Shown here: positions 1 through 8,321 of the stretch, piece after piece
Numbering within the stretch: the stretch's first letter is position 1
Layout: each line of letters begins with the position of its first letter
DNA from: JACKII01 sp965222315
GTDB lineage: Bacteria; Pseudomonadota; Alphaproteobacteria; Bin95
Direction: 5' to 3'
Assembly (NCBI GenBank): GCA_965222315.1
Contig: OZ244951.1
Location: 4,588,001-4,652,000 of the forward strand
Length of the DNA: 64,000 bases
Notes under the pieces: generated by a model
Database searches by the model: none
What the model was told of the DNA's origin: nothing
Seen by the model: only the letters and a program-made list of their open reading frames with translations
Position numbers and translations under genes: made by a program

Positions 1-643
1 CGCCCAAACCCATGTCACCATACCAGGCATAAAAGGGCCGCAGGCCCCGCCCGATGGGCATACCGTTTAGCGCGGTGTAGGCGATAGAGACCGATTGCAG
101 GGCAAGCGGGCGCCCCTCTTCCGCCCGCTCCGCCACACTGAACAGCGCGCTCTTGAACGGTAGAACCCGGTTGCCGTCATTGCTGGTGCCTTCTGCAAAC
201 AGCACCAGCCGGTCGCCCGCGGCCAGCCGCTCCCCGATAGCGTCCCGCTGCTTGGCAGCGCTGGCTCGGCGGCGATCGACAAAAACGGTGCGCTGCAATT
301 TTGCCAGCAGGCCGAAGAATGGCCAGGAGGCGACCTCGCTCTTCGCGACAAAGCTAAGGGCACCCAGGTTGGAGAGCACCGGGATGTCCAAGTAGGAGAC
401 GTGGTTGGAGACCAGCAGGGTTGGCCTTTCGCTCGCCAATTCGCCCCGGACCTCTATCGTCATGCCCCAAAGCTTGCAGCAGGTGCGGTGATAGAAAACG
501 GGCAGCGACTCGCGCAGGCCCCAGCCAAAGGTCACGGCCAGAGCCTGCACCGGGATCAGGCAGAGGGTGAAAACCAGATAAACGGACAGTCGGACGGCCG
601 CCCGGGTGTTCCGCACCCAGCCTGGGCCGATTAAGTCTTTCAC
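1..643 (-). CDS. olsA: 1-acyl-glycerol-phosphate acyltransferase, PlsC/OlsA type (3' end outside window)
   Basis: The minus-strand frame reads through the left edge, so the C-terminus is missing. Visible are an N-terminal hydrophobic stretch, the PlsC catalytic motif NHVSYLD (NHxxxxD) and the glycerol-phosphate-binding FAEGTSNDG block. This family transfers an acyl chain to a lysolipid. The gene starts 13 bases after the OlsB stop on the same strand, so here it is most likely OlsA, which O-acylates lyso-ornithine lipid at the inner membrane. I chose GTG at 643, which gives a compact basic then hydrophobic N-terminus (VKDLIGPGWVRN). A general PlsC making phosphatidic acid cannot be excluded from sequence alone. 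Confidence 0.85.
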   Translation of the reverse strand, partial: MKDLIGPGWVRNTRAAVRLSVYLVFTLCLIPVQALAVTFGWGLRESLPVFYHRTCCKLWGMTIEVRGELASERPTLLVSNHVSYLDIPVLSNLGALSFVAKSEVASWPFFGLLAKLQRTVFVDRRRASAAKQRDAIGERLAAGDRLVLFAEGTSNDGNRVLPFKSALFSVAERAEEGRPLALQSVSIAYTALNGMPIGRGLRPFYAWYGDMGLG

Positions 644-656
644 GGGCGTATATCCA

Positions 657-1598
657 TCAGGGCGAGCGCAGCGGCCGGTCCTGGGCCAACACGTCCATCT
701 GACGGGCAAAGGCCCGGGTCAGCCGGTCCGGACGCACCACGACACAGACATCGATGGTGTTAAACTGTTCATCGATCACAGCCCCGTCGCCGATCATGCC
801 GCCCATCCTCAGGTAACCCTTGATCAAGGGCGGCAACGCGGCGCGCGCGGCTTTCGGATCATAGCTGCCTGGCGGCACCCAGTTCATGCTGACATAGCGT
901 TTGCGCCGCGCCTTGGGCCGCATGCGGAGCGGCGCCATGTGATAGTGGCGAAGGTAACTGAGTTCAACGCCAATCGCCTCCGGATCGATCCCGTGGAAGC
1001 TGGCGCAACCGAACATCAGGTTGACGTTGTTTGTGTGGGCATAGAGACCGATGCCCCGCCACAGCAGGTTCATGGTCATTGCCTTGCGGTATTCGATCGC
1101 CACGCAGGACCGGCCCAATTCCAATACCTGGTGACCACCTTTCAGCAAGCGGCGGATCGAGAATTCGTCCTGGGTATAAAACCGGCCGAGTTTGGCAGCC
1201 ATATCACGGCGCAGCAGGCGGTAAGTGCCGACGATGGGTGGATTCTCGGGGTCGGCCTCGTGATCCAGTACAACCAGATGATCGCAGCCCGGATCGAAGC
1301 GGTCGATGTCGCGCTCGAGCTTCTGCATCTCCGGCGTGGGTCTAGCGCCCCGTTCCTTATAGAAGACGTCGTAGCGCAGACGCTGTGCTGCCTCCAGCTC
1401 CTCCGGCCCTTGGATGAGCCGCAACTCCAGCTGGCCCGCGGTCAGACGGATCTCGCGGTCATGAGGCGCCAGCAGCCGCCCCGTACTAATACGGCGGTTG
1501 ATGAAGGGAAGGGCAACCTTGGGCGCCCCGCCCCGCTGCGCCCGAAGGCGGCGGTAAGCGCGTCCGCGTTGCAAAGCGCGCCTGAGCGCTAAAGCCAT
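657..1598 (-). CDS. olsB: L-ornithine N-alpha-acyltransferase (OlsB-like GNAT)
   Basis: A 313-residue GNAT-fold protein. The core from about residue 50 (LRLIQGPEELEAAQRLRYDVFYKERGA) is the hemolysin/OlsB acyltransferase signature, followed by DRFDPGCDHLVVLD and VGTYRLLRRD. OlsB condenses ornithine with a 3-hydroxyacyl-ACP to give lyso-ornithine lipid, a phosphate-free membrane lipid. The start at 1598 is supported by a GGTGGGAG Shine-Dalgarno about 10 bases upstream. An in-frame extension to 1745 exists but reads as non-conserved Arg/Pro-rich sequence. The PlsC-type gene follows directly, forming an olsB-olsA operon. Confidence 0.88.
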   Translation of the reverse strand: MALALRRALQRGRAYRRLRAQRGGAPKVALPFINRRISTGRLLAPHDREIRLTAGQLELRLIQGPEELEAAQRLRYDVFYKERGARPTPEMQKLERDIDRFDPGCDHLVVLDHEADPENPPIVGTYRLLRRDMAAKLGRFYTQDEFSIRRLLKGGHQVLELGRSCVAIEYRKAMTMNLLWRGIGLYAHTNNVNLMFGCASFHGIDPEAIGVELSYLRHYHMAPLRMRPKARRKRYVSMNWVPPGSYDPKAARAALPPLIKGYLRMGGMIGDGAVIDEQFNTIDVCVVVRPDRLTRAFARQMDVLAQDRPLRSP

Positions 1599-1712
1599 TG
1601 GCCCAATACTCCCACCTGTACGTGCCGGATCAAACCGCCAAGTCAGTGGCTGATTGCAGTGCCGCGGCCAAGCCGCAATATCTATCCGACGCCCGGTTAC
1701 TAGAAAATGGCT

Positions 1713-1740
1713 ACGGCCGCAACCAAGTGGCTGCGGCCGT
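1713..1740 (-). terminator. Hairpin downstream of mucR
   Basis: A perfect 9-bp stem (arms 1713-1721 and 1732-1740) with a 10-base loop lies just past the mucR stop. On the minus strand it is followed six bases later by a short TTTT run. It is likely a weak intrinsic terminator separating mucR from olsB. Confidence 0.45.
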
Positions 1741-1780
1741 TCCACATATTAGACTTGGCCGGACGCCCCGGAATGCGGCG

Positions 1781-2200
1781 TCAGCCGCCCCGGCGTGCGC
1801 GTGTGCCAAGGCCAATCTTCTTCGCCAGATCAGACCGCTGCGCCGCATAGCTGGGCGCAACCATCGGATAATCGGACGGCAGGCCCCAGCGATCGCGGTA
1901 CTCGTCCGGAGTCATGTTGTAAGCGGTCTTCAGGTGACGCTTCAGCATTTTCAACTTCTTGCCATCTTCCAGGCAAACGATGTAATCGTTGGTCACCGAC
2001 TTCTTGATTGCCACGGCCGGCTCCGGCCGCTCCTGCACGGCGGAGGTCGATGCTTCAACGGACGACAAGGTCCGGTATACTTGGTTGATCAGGTCGGACA
2101 GGTCCGGAACAGCAACCGTGTTGTTGGAAACATGAGCCGCCACGATCTCCGTGGTGTACTCGAGCAGTTCTTTGTTGGACTGGGTGTCGCTTTCAGACAT
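1781..2200 (-). CDS. mucR: MucR/Ros family zinc-finger transcriptional regulator
   Basis: A 139-residue protein with the near-invariant MucR core: IVCLEDGKKLKMLKRHL, YNMTPDEYRDRWGLP and DYPMVAPSYAAQR. This is a prokaryotic Cys/His zinc-finger fold. MucR proteins bind AT-rich promoter DNA as nucleoid-structuring repressors controlling exopolysaccharide, motility and, in several alphaproteobacteria, cell-cycle genes. The start at 2200 is chosen because GGAGAAG lies seven bases upstream and the family begins with an acidic N-terminus like MSESDTQ. An upstream in-frame Met at 2275 has no ribosome-binding site. It is transcribed alone, with a hairpin downstream. Confidence 0.92.
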   Translation of the reverse strand: MSESDTQSNKELLEYTTEIVAAHVSNNTVAVPDLSDLINQVYRTLSSVEASTSAVQERPEPAVAIKKSVTNDYIVCLEDGKKLKMLKRHLKTAYNMTPDEYRDRWGLPSDYPMVAPSYAAQRSDLAKKIGLGTRARRGG

Positions 2201-2324
2201 GTATGGTCTTCTCCGGGTGCCATGTTTGGGTGGATTTCTGACTGGGGGCATAGTGCTGATTTCGGACTTTGGCAATATAGATAATGCTGTTTTGGTTTAA
2301 TTTTCCTGAACGGGAGCTGCGGTG

Positions 2325-2558
2325 ATGCCAGAGTACTTTCTCGATATAACGGATAAAGTGTGTCCGATGACGTTTGTAAAGACCAAGCTGCTGCTGGAGA
2401 AAATGGCACCCGGCGAATCGGCGGAAGTCCGGCTCCGGAGCGGGGAGCCTCTGGAAAATGTGCCGCGGTCCCTCGCTGAATTGGGGCAAGAAATACTCGG
2501 AAAGAGACAAGAATCGGAAGGCGTGTGGCGCATAGTATTCCGGAAATCGCCCGTATAA
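2325..2558 (+). CDS. TusA/SirA-family sulfur carrier protein
   Basis: A 77-residue protein with the TusA signature: DITDKVCPMTFVKTKLLLEKM, where the CPMT/CP motif holds the sulfur-carrying cysteine, then a two-layer alpha/beta remainder ending FRKSPV. TusA-like proteins accept persulfide sulfur and pass it to tRNA thiolation, molybdenum cofactor or dissimilatory sulfur enzymes. GGGAG sits eight bases before the ATG at 2325; a GTG three bases earlier is possible. It opens a stretch of sulfur-related genes (TSUP exporter, SoeA, SoeB), which may suggest a sulfur-trafficking role, but there is a 347-base gap to the next gene. Confidence 0.85.
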   Translation: MPEYFLDITDKVCPMTFVKTKLLLEKMAPGESAEVRLRSGEPLENVPRSLAELGQEILGKRQESEGVWRIVFRKSPV

Positions 2559-2905
2559 CGGCCCATGTAATGGTGCATATACACTGTTAAGTTATCCACA
2601 TAGGTTCGGTCGACTTGTTCTACCAGGGTGCGACTAGCGGGTTTCTTATCGGATCGGGCGGAGCGTTATTGACATCCGCCCCATGCTTCCTTCGCCGGCC
2701 CCCGGGTTTCTACCGACGCCACACACAAGTAATAGGCAAACTGCCGCGCATACAATTGTGATGCGGCTGAAAGTCGCTTTGGCTAATTGGCGATTCGCCA
2801 GAGTATTCGGCCCTTGCCAGAACATAGGGGGAAGCGCATAGACTAGTTTGCATCCCGAGCGGCCCCGCCGCTGCCATTTTCGCCCAACGGACGCGCCTGC
2901 CAATT
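2559..2905. other. Intergenic region, no gene seen
   Basis: This gap of about 350 bases holds no convincing reading frame. It presumably carries the promoter for the TSUP operon. A TTGACA-like hexamer occurs near 2670 but lacks a good -10 partner. Nothing else is recognisable. Confidence 0.4.
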
Positions 2906-3832
2906 ATGCAGATCTACCTCCCCATCGCTGAATTGTCGGTGAACGTGTTCGTGCTGCTGGGACTTGGGGGTGGGATCGGTTTTCTGTCTGGACTGTTCGG
3001 TGTCGGTGGCGGCTTCCTGATGACGCCCGCCCTGATTTTCATCGGCGTGCCGCCTGCCGTCGCCGTGGCGAGCGAGGCCAACCAGCTTGTCGCCACGTCC
3101 ATTACCGGCGTGATTGCCCATTGGCGGCGCAAGAGCGTCGATTTCAAAATGGGTCTGGTATTGCTGTGCGGTGGTGTCGTCGGCTCCACGATCGGCGTTT
3201 ATATCTTCAAGCTGCTGCGGGAACTGGGCCAGGTCGATCTGATGATCTCCCTGCTCTACGTCGTGTTCCTCGGCGCCATCGGCACGCTGATGTTCATCGA
3301 GAGCTTGCGCAGCATGTTGCGCACAAGGCGCGGCATGGCGCGCCGGGGCAAGCTGCACACTCACACCTGGTGGCATGGCCTGCCGTTCAAAATCCGATTC
3401 CGGCGGTCGCGGCTCTATATCAGTGCGCTGATGCCGTTCACGATCGGTTTGTTCGTTGGCATTCTGGCGGCGTTGATGGGGGTCGGCGGTGGCTTCATAA
3501 TGGTGCCGGCGATGATCTACCTGCTAGGCATGCCCACCGCGGTCGTGGCCGGCACCTCGCTCTTTCAGATCCTTTTCGTCGTCACCAACGTGACATTCCT
3601 TCAGGCCTACACCAACCAGACAGTCGATCTGGTTCTGGCCCTCATACTGCTGGCGGGCTCGGTGATCGGCGTTCAGTTGGGCACGATCATCGGCGCGAGG
3701 GTGTCGGGCGCGCAGTTCCGCGTTCTGCTGGCGGTGCTGGTACTGGCCACCTGCGGAAAGCTGCTGCTCGACCTGCTGATTCAGCCCACCGATCTCTTTT
3801 CGCTGCAGATCGGCGGGGGAGGCGGGCATTGA
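2906..3832 (+). CDS. TSUP family (TauE/SafE) membrane exporter
   Basis: A 308-residue integral membrane protein with two homologous halves, each carrying the TSUP glycine signature (GLFGVGGGFLMTPALIF near residue 30 and ALMGVGGGFIMVPAMIY near residue 195). About eight hydrophobic helices are separated by a basic cytoplasmic loop. TSUP members export sulfite, sulfoacetate or related anions. The stop overlaps the start of the next gene (TIGR02186), a pairing common in alphaproteobacteria. With the sulfite-oxidoreductase genes downstream, sulfite or another sulfur oxyanion is the plausible substrate, by inference. The ATG at 2906 has no strong ribosome-binding site. Confidence 0.88.
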   Translation: MQIYLPIAELSVNVFVLLGLGGGIGFLSGLFGVGGGFLMTPALIFIGVPPAVAVASEANQLVATSITGVIAHWRRKSVDFKMGLVLLCGGVVGSTIGVYIFKLLRELGQVDLMISLLYVVFLGAIGTLMFIESLRSMLRTRRGMARRGKLHTHTWWHGLPFKIRFRRSRLYISALMPFTIGLFVGILAALMGVGGGFIMVPAMIYLLGMPTAVVAGTSLFQILFVVTNVTFLQAYTNQTVDLVLALILLAGSVIGVQLGTIIGARVSGAQFRVLLAVLVLATCGKLLLDLLIQPTDLFSLQIGGGGGH

Positions 3833-4569
3833 GACAGGTCACCATTACGTTCTGCCTGCTGTGGGCATGGCTCGCAGCCACGGCGGCGCACGCCACCGAG
3901 TTGGTCGCCGACCTTTCCCAGCACGAGATTAAGATATCCACCGGATTCAGCGGCACCGACCTGCTGTTGTTCGGTGCTGCCGATCCGTCCGGCGATGTCG
4001 TGGTGGTGGTCAGTGGCCCGGATGCTCAGGCAATTGTCCGCAAGAAGGAGCGGATCAGCGGCCTTTGGATCAATGCCGACAGCGTGGCTTTCGACACGGT
4101 CCCTGGCTTCTACCACGTTTCCGCGACCGGCGGGCTTGCTGGCGAGAAGCTGGGAGAGGTCCTGAGCGAGACTGGCGTCGGCCTGCGTTACCAGAACCTG
4201 TCACCGACGACGGCGATGGCGCCCAACCGGGCCAACGAGTTCAGCGAGGCCCTACTGCGCCGCAAAGAAGCCCGTGGTCTCTATGTCTCCGAGCCCGGCA
4301 AGATTGAATTCGTCGGTGGCACCCTGTTCCGTGCCAGGGTTAGTTTCCCCGCAACCGTGCCGACGGGGGAATACCGCGTCGACGTGTATCATGTTAAGAA
4401 TGAATGGGTGCAGTCGGTCACCACGATCCCGCTCAAAGTGGGCAAGGTCGGGATGGAGGAAGCGATCTTCCGCTTCGCTCACGACCAACCGGCGCTGTAC
4501 GGATTGGTTGCCATCCTTGTTGCCGCCCTGTCAGGATATGGCGCTGGTATGCTGTTTGGACGACGATAG
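3829..4569 (+). CDS. TIGR02186 family secreted protein of unknown function
   Basis: A 246-residue protein starting at TTG 3829 inside the previous stop (TTGA overlap) with GGGGGAGG just upstream. Residues 1-20 form a signal peptide ending AATAAHA. The mature part begins ELVADLSQHEIKISTGFSGTDLLLFGA, typical of the alphaproteobacterial family TIGR02186. A hydrophobic C-terminal helix (LYGLVAILVAALSGYGAGMLF) suggests inner-membrane anchoring with a periplasmic beta-rich domain. No enzymatic motif is visible. Translational coupling to TSUP suggests a periplasmic partner of the exporter, but its biochemical role is unknown to me. Confidence 0.82.
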   Translation: MRQVTITFCLLWAWLAATAAHATELVADLSQHEIKISTGFSGTDLLLFGAADPSGDVVVVVSGPDAQAIVRKKERISGLWINADSVAFDTVPGFYHVSATGGLAGEKLGEVLSETGVGLRYQNLSPTTAMAPNRANEFSEALLRRKEARGLYVSEPGKIEFVGGTLFRARVSFPATVPTGEYRVDVYHVKNEWVQSVTTIPLKVGKVGMEEAIFRFAHDQPALYGLVAILVAALSGYGAGMLFGRR

Positions 4570-5082
4570 ATGAATGCCGACAAGACACCTCAATCCGGCG
4601 AGAGCCCGCGCATTGCGGCCGGCCGGACCTTGCTTTGCGTCCTCGACGACACGCCCGAACTGTCGGTCGCCCTCCAGTTCGCGGCGCGCCGCGCCCACCG
4701 GACCGGCGCTCATGTGGGCATGCTGTATGTCATTGAGGATTCAACGGATTTTCAGCACTGGTCCGCTATCGGCGACCTGATGCGGGCGGAGGCGAACGCC
4801 AAGGCGGAACAGGTGCTGACCCGCGGTGCGGAAGAGGTGGCCAAGTGGAATGACGAGCCGCCGATCTTCTATATCCGTGAAGGCAACCGCCGGGACCAGG
4901 TGATCGATCAGATCCAGGAAGACCCCAGCATTTCCTTCCTGATCCTGGGCGCAGCCACCGGCCGGGACGGACCCGGCCCGCTGGTCACGGGCCTGACCGG
5001 CCGCGCGGTCGGGCAATTGCACGTGCCCATCGTCATCGTGCCCGGCAACATGAAAGAGGAAGAGATCGCCTCGTTCGCGTGA
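4570..5082 (+). CDS. Universal stress protein (UspA family)
   Basis: A 170-residue single Usp domain: RTLLCVLDDTPELSVALQFAARRA at the N-terminal strand and helix, and a degenerate nucleotide loop at the C-terminus (LILGAATGRDGPGPLVTGLTGRA, then VPIVIVPG). The family binds ATP through G-x2-G-x9-G-[ST]; here the loop is partly conserved, so ATP binding is uncertain. The start codon abuts the stop of the TIGR02186 gene, completing a three-gene operon (TSUP, TIGR02186, Usp) seen in related genomes. It probably acts in stress adaptation linked to that exporter. Confidence 0.87.
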   Translation: MNADKTPQSGESPRIAAGRTLLCVLDDTPELSVALQFAARRAHRTGAHVGMLYVIEDSTDFQHWSAIGDLMRAEANAKAEQVLTRGAEEVAKWNDEPPIFYIREGNRRDQVIDQIQEDPSISFLILGAATGRDGPGPLVTGLTGRAVGQLHVPIVIVPGNMKEEEIASFA

Positions 5083-5288
5083 GTTCGGTGCGCGAGGCGC
5101 GCGTTTCCGGCACTATATTGCTCCATCCAACTACATACTCCATCCCTCCGGTTAAAGATCTTTCCGCGGCGCGATGGGTAGGCGTGCGTGTCTACCACGG
5201 CAAGCGCCACTCCGCGCCTTGCCCTCTGCGCGCCAGACGGTAGGATGGAAATTCTTCCCTAGCCCGCCCGCTCACCGGACCATCCTTC

Positions 5289-8153
5289 ATGCTCGAATCC
5301 CTCGCCGGCCCGCCCGAGAAGGTGAACCTGTCGCCGACCGTCTCGGACGAGGTGAAGACGACCACCTGCTACATGTGCGCCTGCCGTTGCGGCATCAAAG
5401 TCCACCTGAAGGACGGCGGCATCCGCTTTATCGAGGGCAACAAGAAGCACCCGGTGAACAAGGGCGTGCTGTGTGCCAAGGGCTCGGCGGGCATCATGCA
5501 GCATTTCTCGCCCGCGCGCCTGACCAAGCCGTTGCGCCGGGTCGGCCCGCGCGGCGCCGGCGAGTTCGAGGAAATTTCCTGGGACGAGGCGCTGAAGACC
5601 GCCACCGGCTGGCTCTCGAAGATTCGGAACGAGGACCCGAAGAAGCTCGCCTTCTTCACCGGCCGCGACCAGAGCCAGTCGCTCACCGGCTTCTGGGCGC
5701 AACAGTTCGGCACGCCGAACTTCGCGGCGCATGGCGGCTTCTGCTCGGTCAACATGGCGGCGGGCGGCATCTACACCGTCGGCGGCTCGTTCTGGGAATT
5801 CGGCGAGCCCGACTGGGATCATACCAAGTACCTGATGATGTTCGGCGTTGCGGAGGATCACGATTCGAACCCGATCAAGGCGGGCCTCGGCAAGCTGAAG
5901 ACCCGTGGCGCGAAGGTGGTGGCGGTCAATCCGGTTCGCACCGGCTATGCCGCCATCGCTGACGAATGGATCGGCATCCGGCCCGGCACGGACGGGCTGT
6001 TCGTGCTGGCCCTGGTGCATGAGTTGCTGAAGGCCGACAAGGTCGATCTGGAATACCTGGCCCGCTACACCAACGCCACCTGGCTGGTCCGCGTCGCGCC
6101 GGGCGAGGCTGACGACGGCCTGTTCGTGCGGGATGAGGACGGCGCGCCGCTCGCCTGGGACCGCGCCGCGGAAGCGACCGTCAAGGCACAGAGCGCCGGC
6201 ACCCAGCCCGCCATGGTGGGCGAGGTCATGCTGCCGGACGGGCGCAAGGCCGTGCCCAGCTTCCACCTGATGGCGGAGCGCTACCTGGCCGACGAATATT
6301 CCCCGGATGCGGTGGCGGAGCGTTGCGGCATCCCGGCGGACCAGATCCGCTCCATCGCCGCCGAACTGGCCGATGTGGCGTTCGAGCAGACCGTGACGCT
6401 CGACATACCCTGGACCGATTGGACCGGCCGCCAGCATGACAAAATGGTGGGCCGCCCGGTCGCCGTCCACGCCATGCGGGGCATCAGCGCCCACACCAAT
6501 GGCTTCCACACCTGCCGCACGCTGCACCTGTTGCAGATGGTGCTGGGCGCCGTCGATACGCCCGGCAGCTTCCGCTACAAGCCGCCATTCCCGCGGCCCG
6601 CGCCGCCCGGCCCGAAGCCGGCCGGCAAGCCGGAGCATCTGGGGCCGAACCAGCCGATGCCGGGCCCGCCGCTGGGATTCACCGCCGGACCGGAAGACCT
6701 GCTGCTGGACGAGAATGGCGGGCCCATGCGCATCGACCATGCCTATAGCTGGGAAGCACCGCTTTCCGCGCATGGCATGATGCACTCGGTCATCCGCAAC
6801 GCCTGGGCGGGCAATCCGTACAAGATCGACACGCTGTTCATGTACATGGCGAACATGGGCTGGAACTCGTCGATGAATACGGACGAGACCATCAACATGC
6901 TGACCGACGTGGATGAAGCGACCGGCGAGTACAAGATCCCGCGCATCATCTATTCCGACGCCTTCTGGTCGGAGACTATCGCCTATGCCGATCTGGTGCT
7001 GCCGGACACGACCTACCTGGAGCGCTGGGACGCCGTCTCCATCCTCGACCGGCCGATCTCCAGTGCCCACGGGCCGGCCGACGCGATCCGCCAGCCGGTA
7101 GTCAAGCCGGACCGCGACGTGCGGCCGTTCCAGGAAGTGGTGATCGACCTGGGCTACCGGCTCGGCCTGCCGGCGTTTACGAACGAGGATGGCACGGCCA
7201 AGTTCCCAGGCGGCTACCCCGACTACCTGACCAACCACACGCGCGGCGCGCCGGACATCGGGCCGTTGGCCGGCTTCCGCGGGCTCGACGGCAACGAGTA
7301 TGGCCGCGGTGCGCCGAACCCGAATCAGTTGCAGGCCTATATCGACAATGGCTGCTTTTGGAGCCACGAGCTGGACGAGAACCAGCTCTACTTCAAGCAC
7401 GCGAACAAGGACTATCTGGAATGGTCGGCTGGCCTGGGATTCATCCCGAACGCCAACCCGATCGTCCTGCAAATCTATAGCGAGGCCTTGCAAAAGTTCC
7501 GGCTGGCAGGCCAGGGCCATGGCGAAATCGTGCCGCCCGAAGACCAGCGGGCCCGGATTGTGGAGTATTTCGATCCGCTGCCGGTCTGGTATGCGCCGTT
7601 CGAGGAAGCGGCGGTCCAGACCGACGAGTTCCCGCTGCACGCCATCACCCAGCGTCCAGCGGCCATGTATCACTCCTGGGGCAGCCAGAACGCCTGGCTC
7701 CGCCAGATTCATGGCTCCAACCCGCTGTTCATCCCGCGCGCGCTCGGCGAGAAGCACGGCATTGCGGATGGCGATTGGGTGAGGCTGACCTCGCACAACG
7801 GCTCTATCGTCGCGACCGCCAAACTGATGGAAGGCGTTAACGCCAACACGGTCTGGACCTGGAATGCCATCGGCAAGCGCAAGGGCGCCTGGAACCTGGA
7901 AGAAGACGCGCCGGAAGCGACTAAGGGCTTCCTGCTGAACCCGCTCATCAGCGATCTGCTGCCCGACCAAAAGACCGCCAACGCCGACCCGGTGACCGGC
8001 CAGGCCGCCTGGTACGACCTGCGCGTCCGGCTGGAGAAAGTCAGCGCGGCGGAGGCCGAAAACATGACCACCAGCCGCCACAGCGCGCTCAAACCGCCAA
8101 AAAGCGTGACGCCCCGGCCGGAGATCCTGCGCTACGGCAAGAAACGGGCTTAG
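5289..8153 (+). CDS. soeA: Molybdopterin oxidoreductase catalytic subunit, SoeA-like (sulfite dehydrogenase type)
   Basis: A 954-residue DMSO-reductase-superfamily enzyme. The N-terminal [4Fe-4S] site uses Cys27, Cys30, Cys34 and Cys62 (TCYMCACRCGIKVHL, GVLCAKGSAG). Cys152 in HGGFCSVNM is the likely molybdenum ligand. The C-terminal molydopterin-dinucleotide-binding domain starts around residue 770. There is no twin-arginine signal, as expected for cytoplasmic SoeA, which oxidises sulfite to sulfate and passes electrons to an FeS subunit. The iron-sulfur subunit follows at 8322, but the usual NrfD-type anchor SoeC is absent. The assignment rests on remembered SoeA sequence features. A related polysulfide or arsenite-type enzyme is a less likely alternative. 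Confidence 0.78.
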   Translation: MLESLAGPPEKVNLSPTVSDEVKTTTCYMCACRCGIKVHLKDGGIRFIEGNKKHPVNKGVLCAKGSAGIMQHFSPARLTKPLRRVGPRGAGEFEEISWDEALKTATGWLSKIRNEDPKKLAFFTGRDQSQSLTGFWAQQFGTPNFAAHGGFCSVNMAAGGIYTVGGSFWEFGEPDWDHTKYLMMFGVAEDHDSNPIKAGLGKLKTRGAKVVAVNPVRTGYAAIADEWIGIRPGTDGLFVLALVHELLKADKVDLEYLARYTNATWLVRVAPGEADDGLFVRDEDGAPLAWDRAAEATVKAQSAGTQPAMVGEVMLPDGRKAVPSFHLMAERYLADEYSPDAVAERCGIPADQIRSIAAELADVAFEQTVTLDIPWTDWTGRQHDKMVGRPVAVHAMRGISAHTNGFHTCRTLHLLQMVLGAVDTPGSFRYKPPFPRPAPPGPKPAGKPEHLGPNQPMPGPPLGFTAGPEDLLLDENGGPMRIDHAYSWEAPLSAHGMMHSVIRNAWAGNPYKIDTLFMYMANMGWNSSMNTDETINMLTDVDEATGEYKIPRIIYSDAFWSETIAYADLVLPDTTYLERWDAVSILDRPISSAHGPADAIRQPVVKPDRDVRPFQEVVIDLGYRLGLPAFTNEDGTAKFPGGYPDYLTNHTRGAPDIGPLAGFRGLDGNEYGRGAPNPNQLQAYIDNGCFWSHELDENQLYFKHANKDYLEWSAGLGFIPNANPIVLQIYSEALQKFRLAGQGHGEIVPPEDQRARIVEYFDPLPVWYAPFEEAAVQTDEFPLHAITQRPAAMYHSWGSQNAWLRQIHGSNPLFIPRALGEKHGIADGDWVRLTSHNGSIVATAKLMEGVNANTVWTWNAIGKRKGAWNLEEDAPEATKGFLLNPLISDLLPDQKTANADPVTGQAAWYDLRVRLEKVSAAEAENMTTSRHSALKPPKSVTPRPEILRYGKKRA

Positions 8154-8190
8154 CAGCTTCAGCCATGCTGCTAACCACCAAGCACCATCT

Positions 8191-8288
8191 CATCCTGAGT
8201 AGCCGGCAACGCCGGCGTATCGAAGGGCACGCTATCGTGAATAGCCCCTTCGATACGTCCCGGAGTGCCTCCGGGCCTACTCAGGATG
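8191..8288. repeat. Imperfect palindromic intergenic repeat inside the soe operon
   Basis: The outer arms CATCCTGAGTAG (8191-8202) and its exact reverse complement (8277-8288) enclose an inner pair, GTATCGAAGGG (8217-8227) and its reverse complement (8246-8256). The transcript could fold into a long two-part hairpin. The layout and sequence resemble the short palindromic repeats scattered through many alphaproteobacterial genomes. It sits between the catalytic and FeS subunit genes and could modulate their expression ratio. Confidence 0.7.
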
Positions 8289-8321
8289 AAACAGATTTTT
8301 GAGTTGGAAGATTAAGAAGCC

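Noticed and set aside
606..1592. Plus-strand open frame opposite olsB
   Set aside because: The product lacks any domain and mirrors olsB codons. OlsB motifs are on the minus strand.
3121..3828. Upstream in-frame extension of the TIGR02186 gene
   Set aside because: It overlaps the TSUP gene and reads as out-of-frame shadow. The TTG at 3829 with signal peptide and Shine-Dalgarno explains the true start.
5259..8081. Very long minus-strand open frame (940 codons) opposite soeA
   Set aside because: It is a high-GC shadow of soeA, with Arg/Ala/Gly/Val-rich sequence and no domains. soeA itself has clear cofactor motifs.
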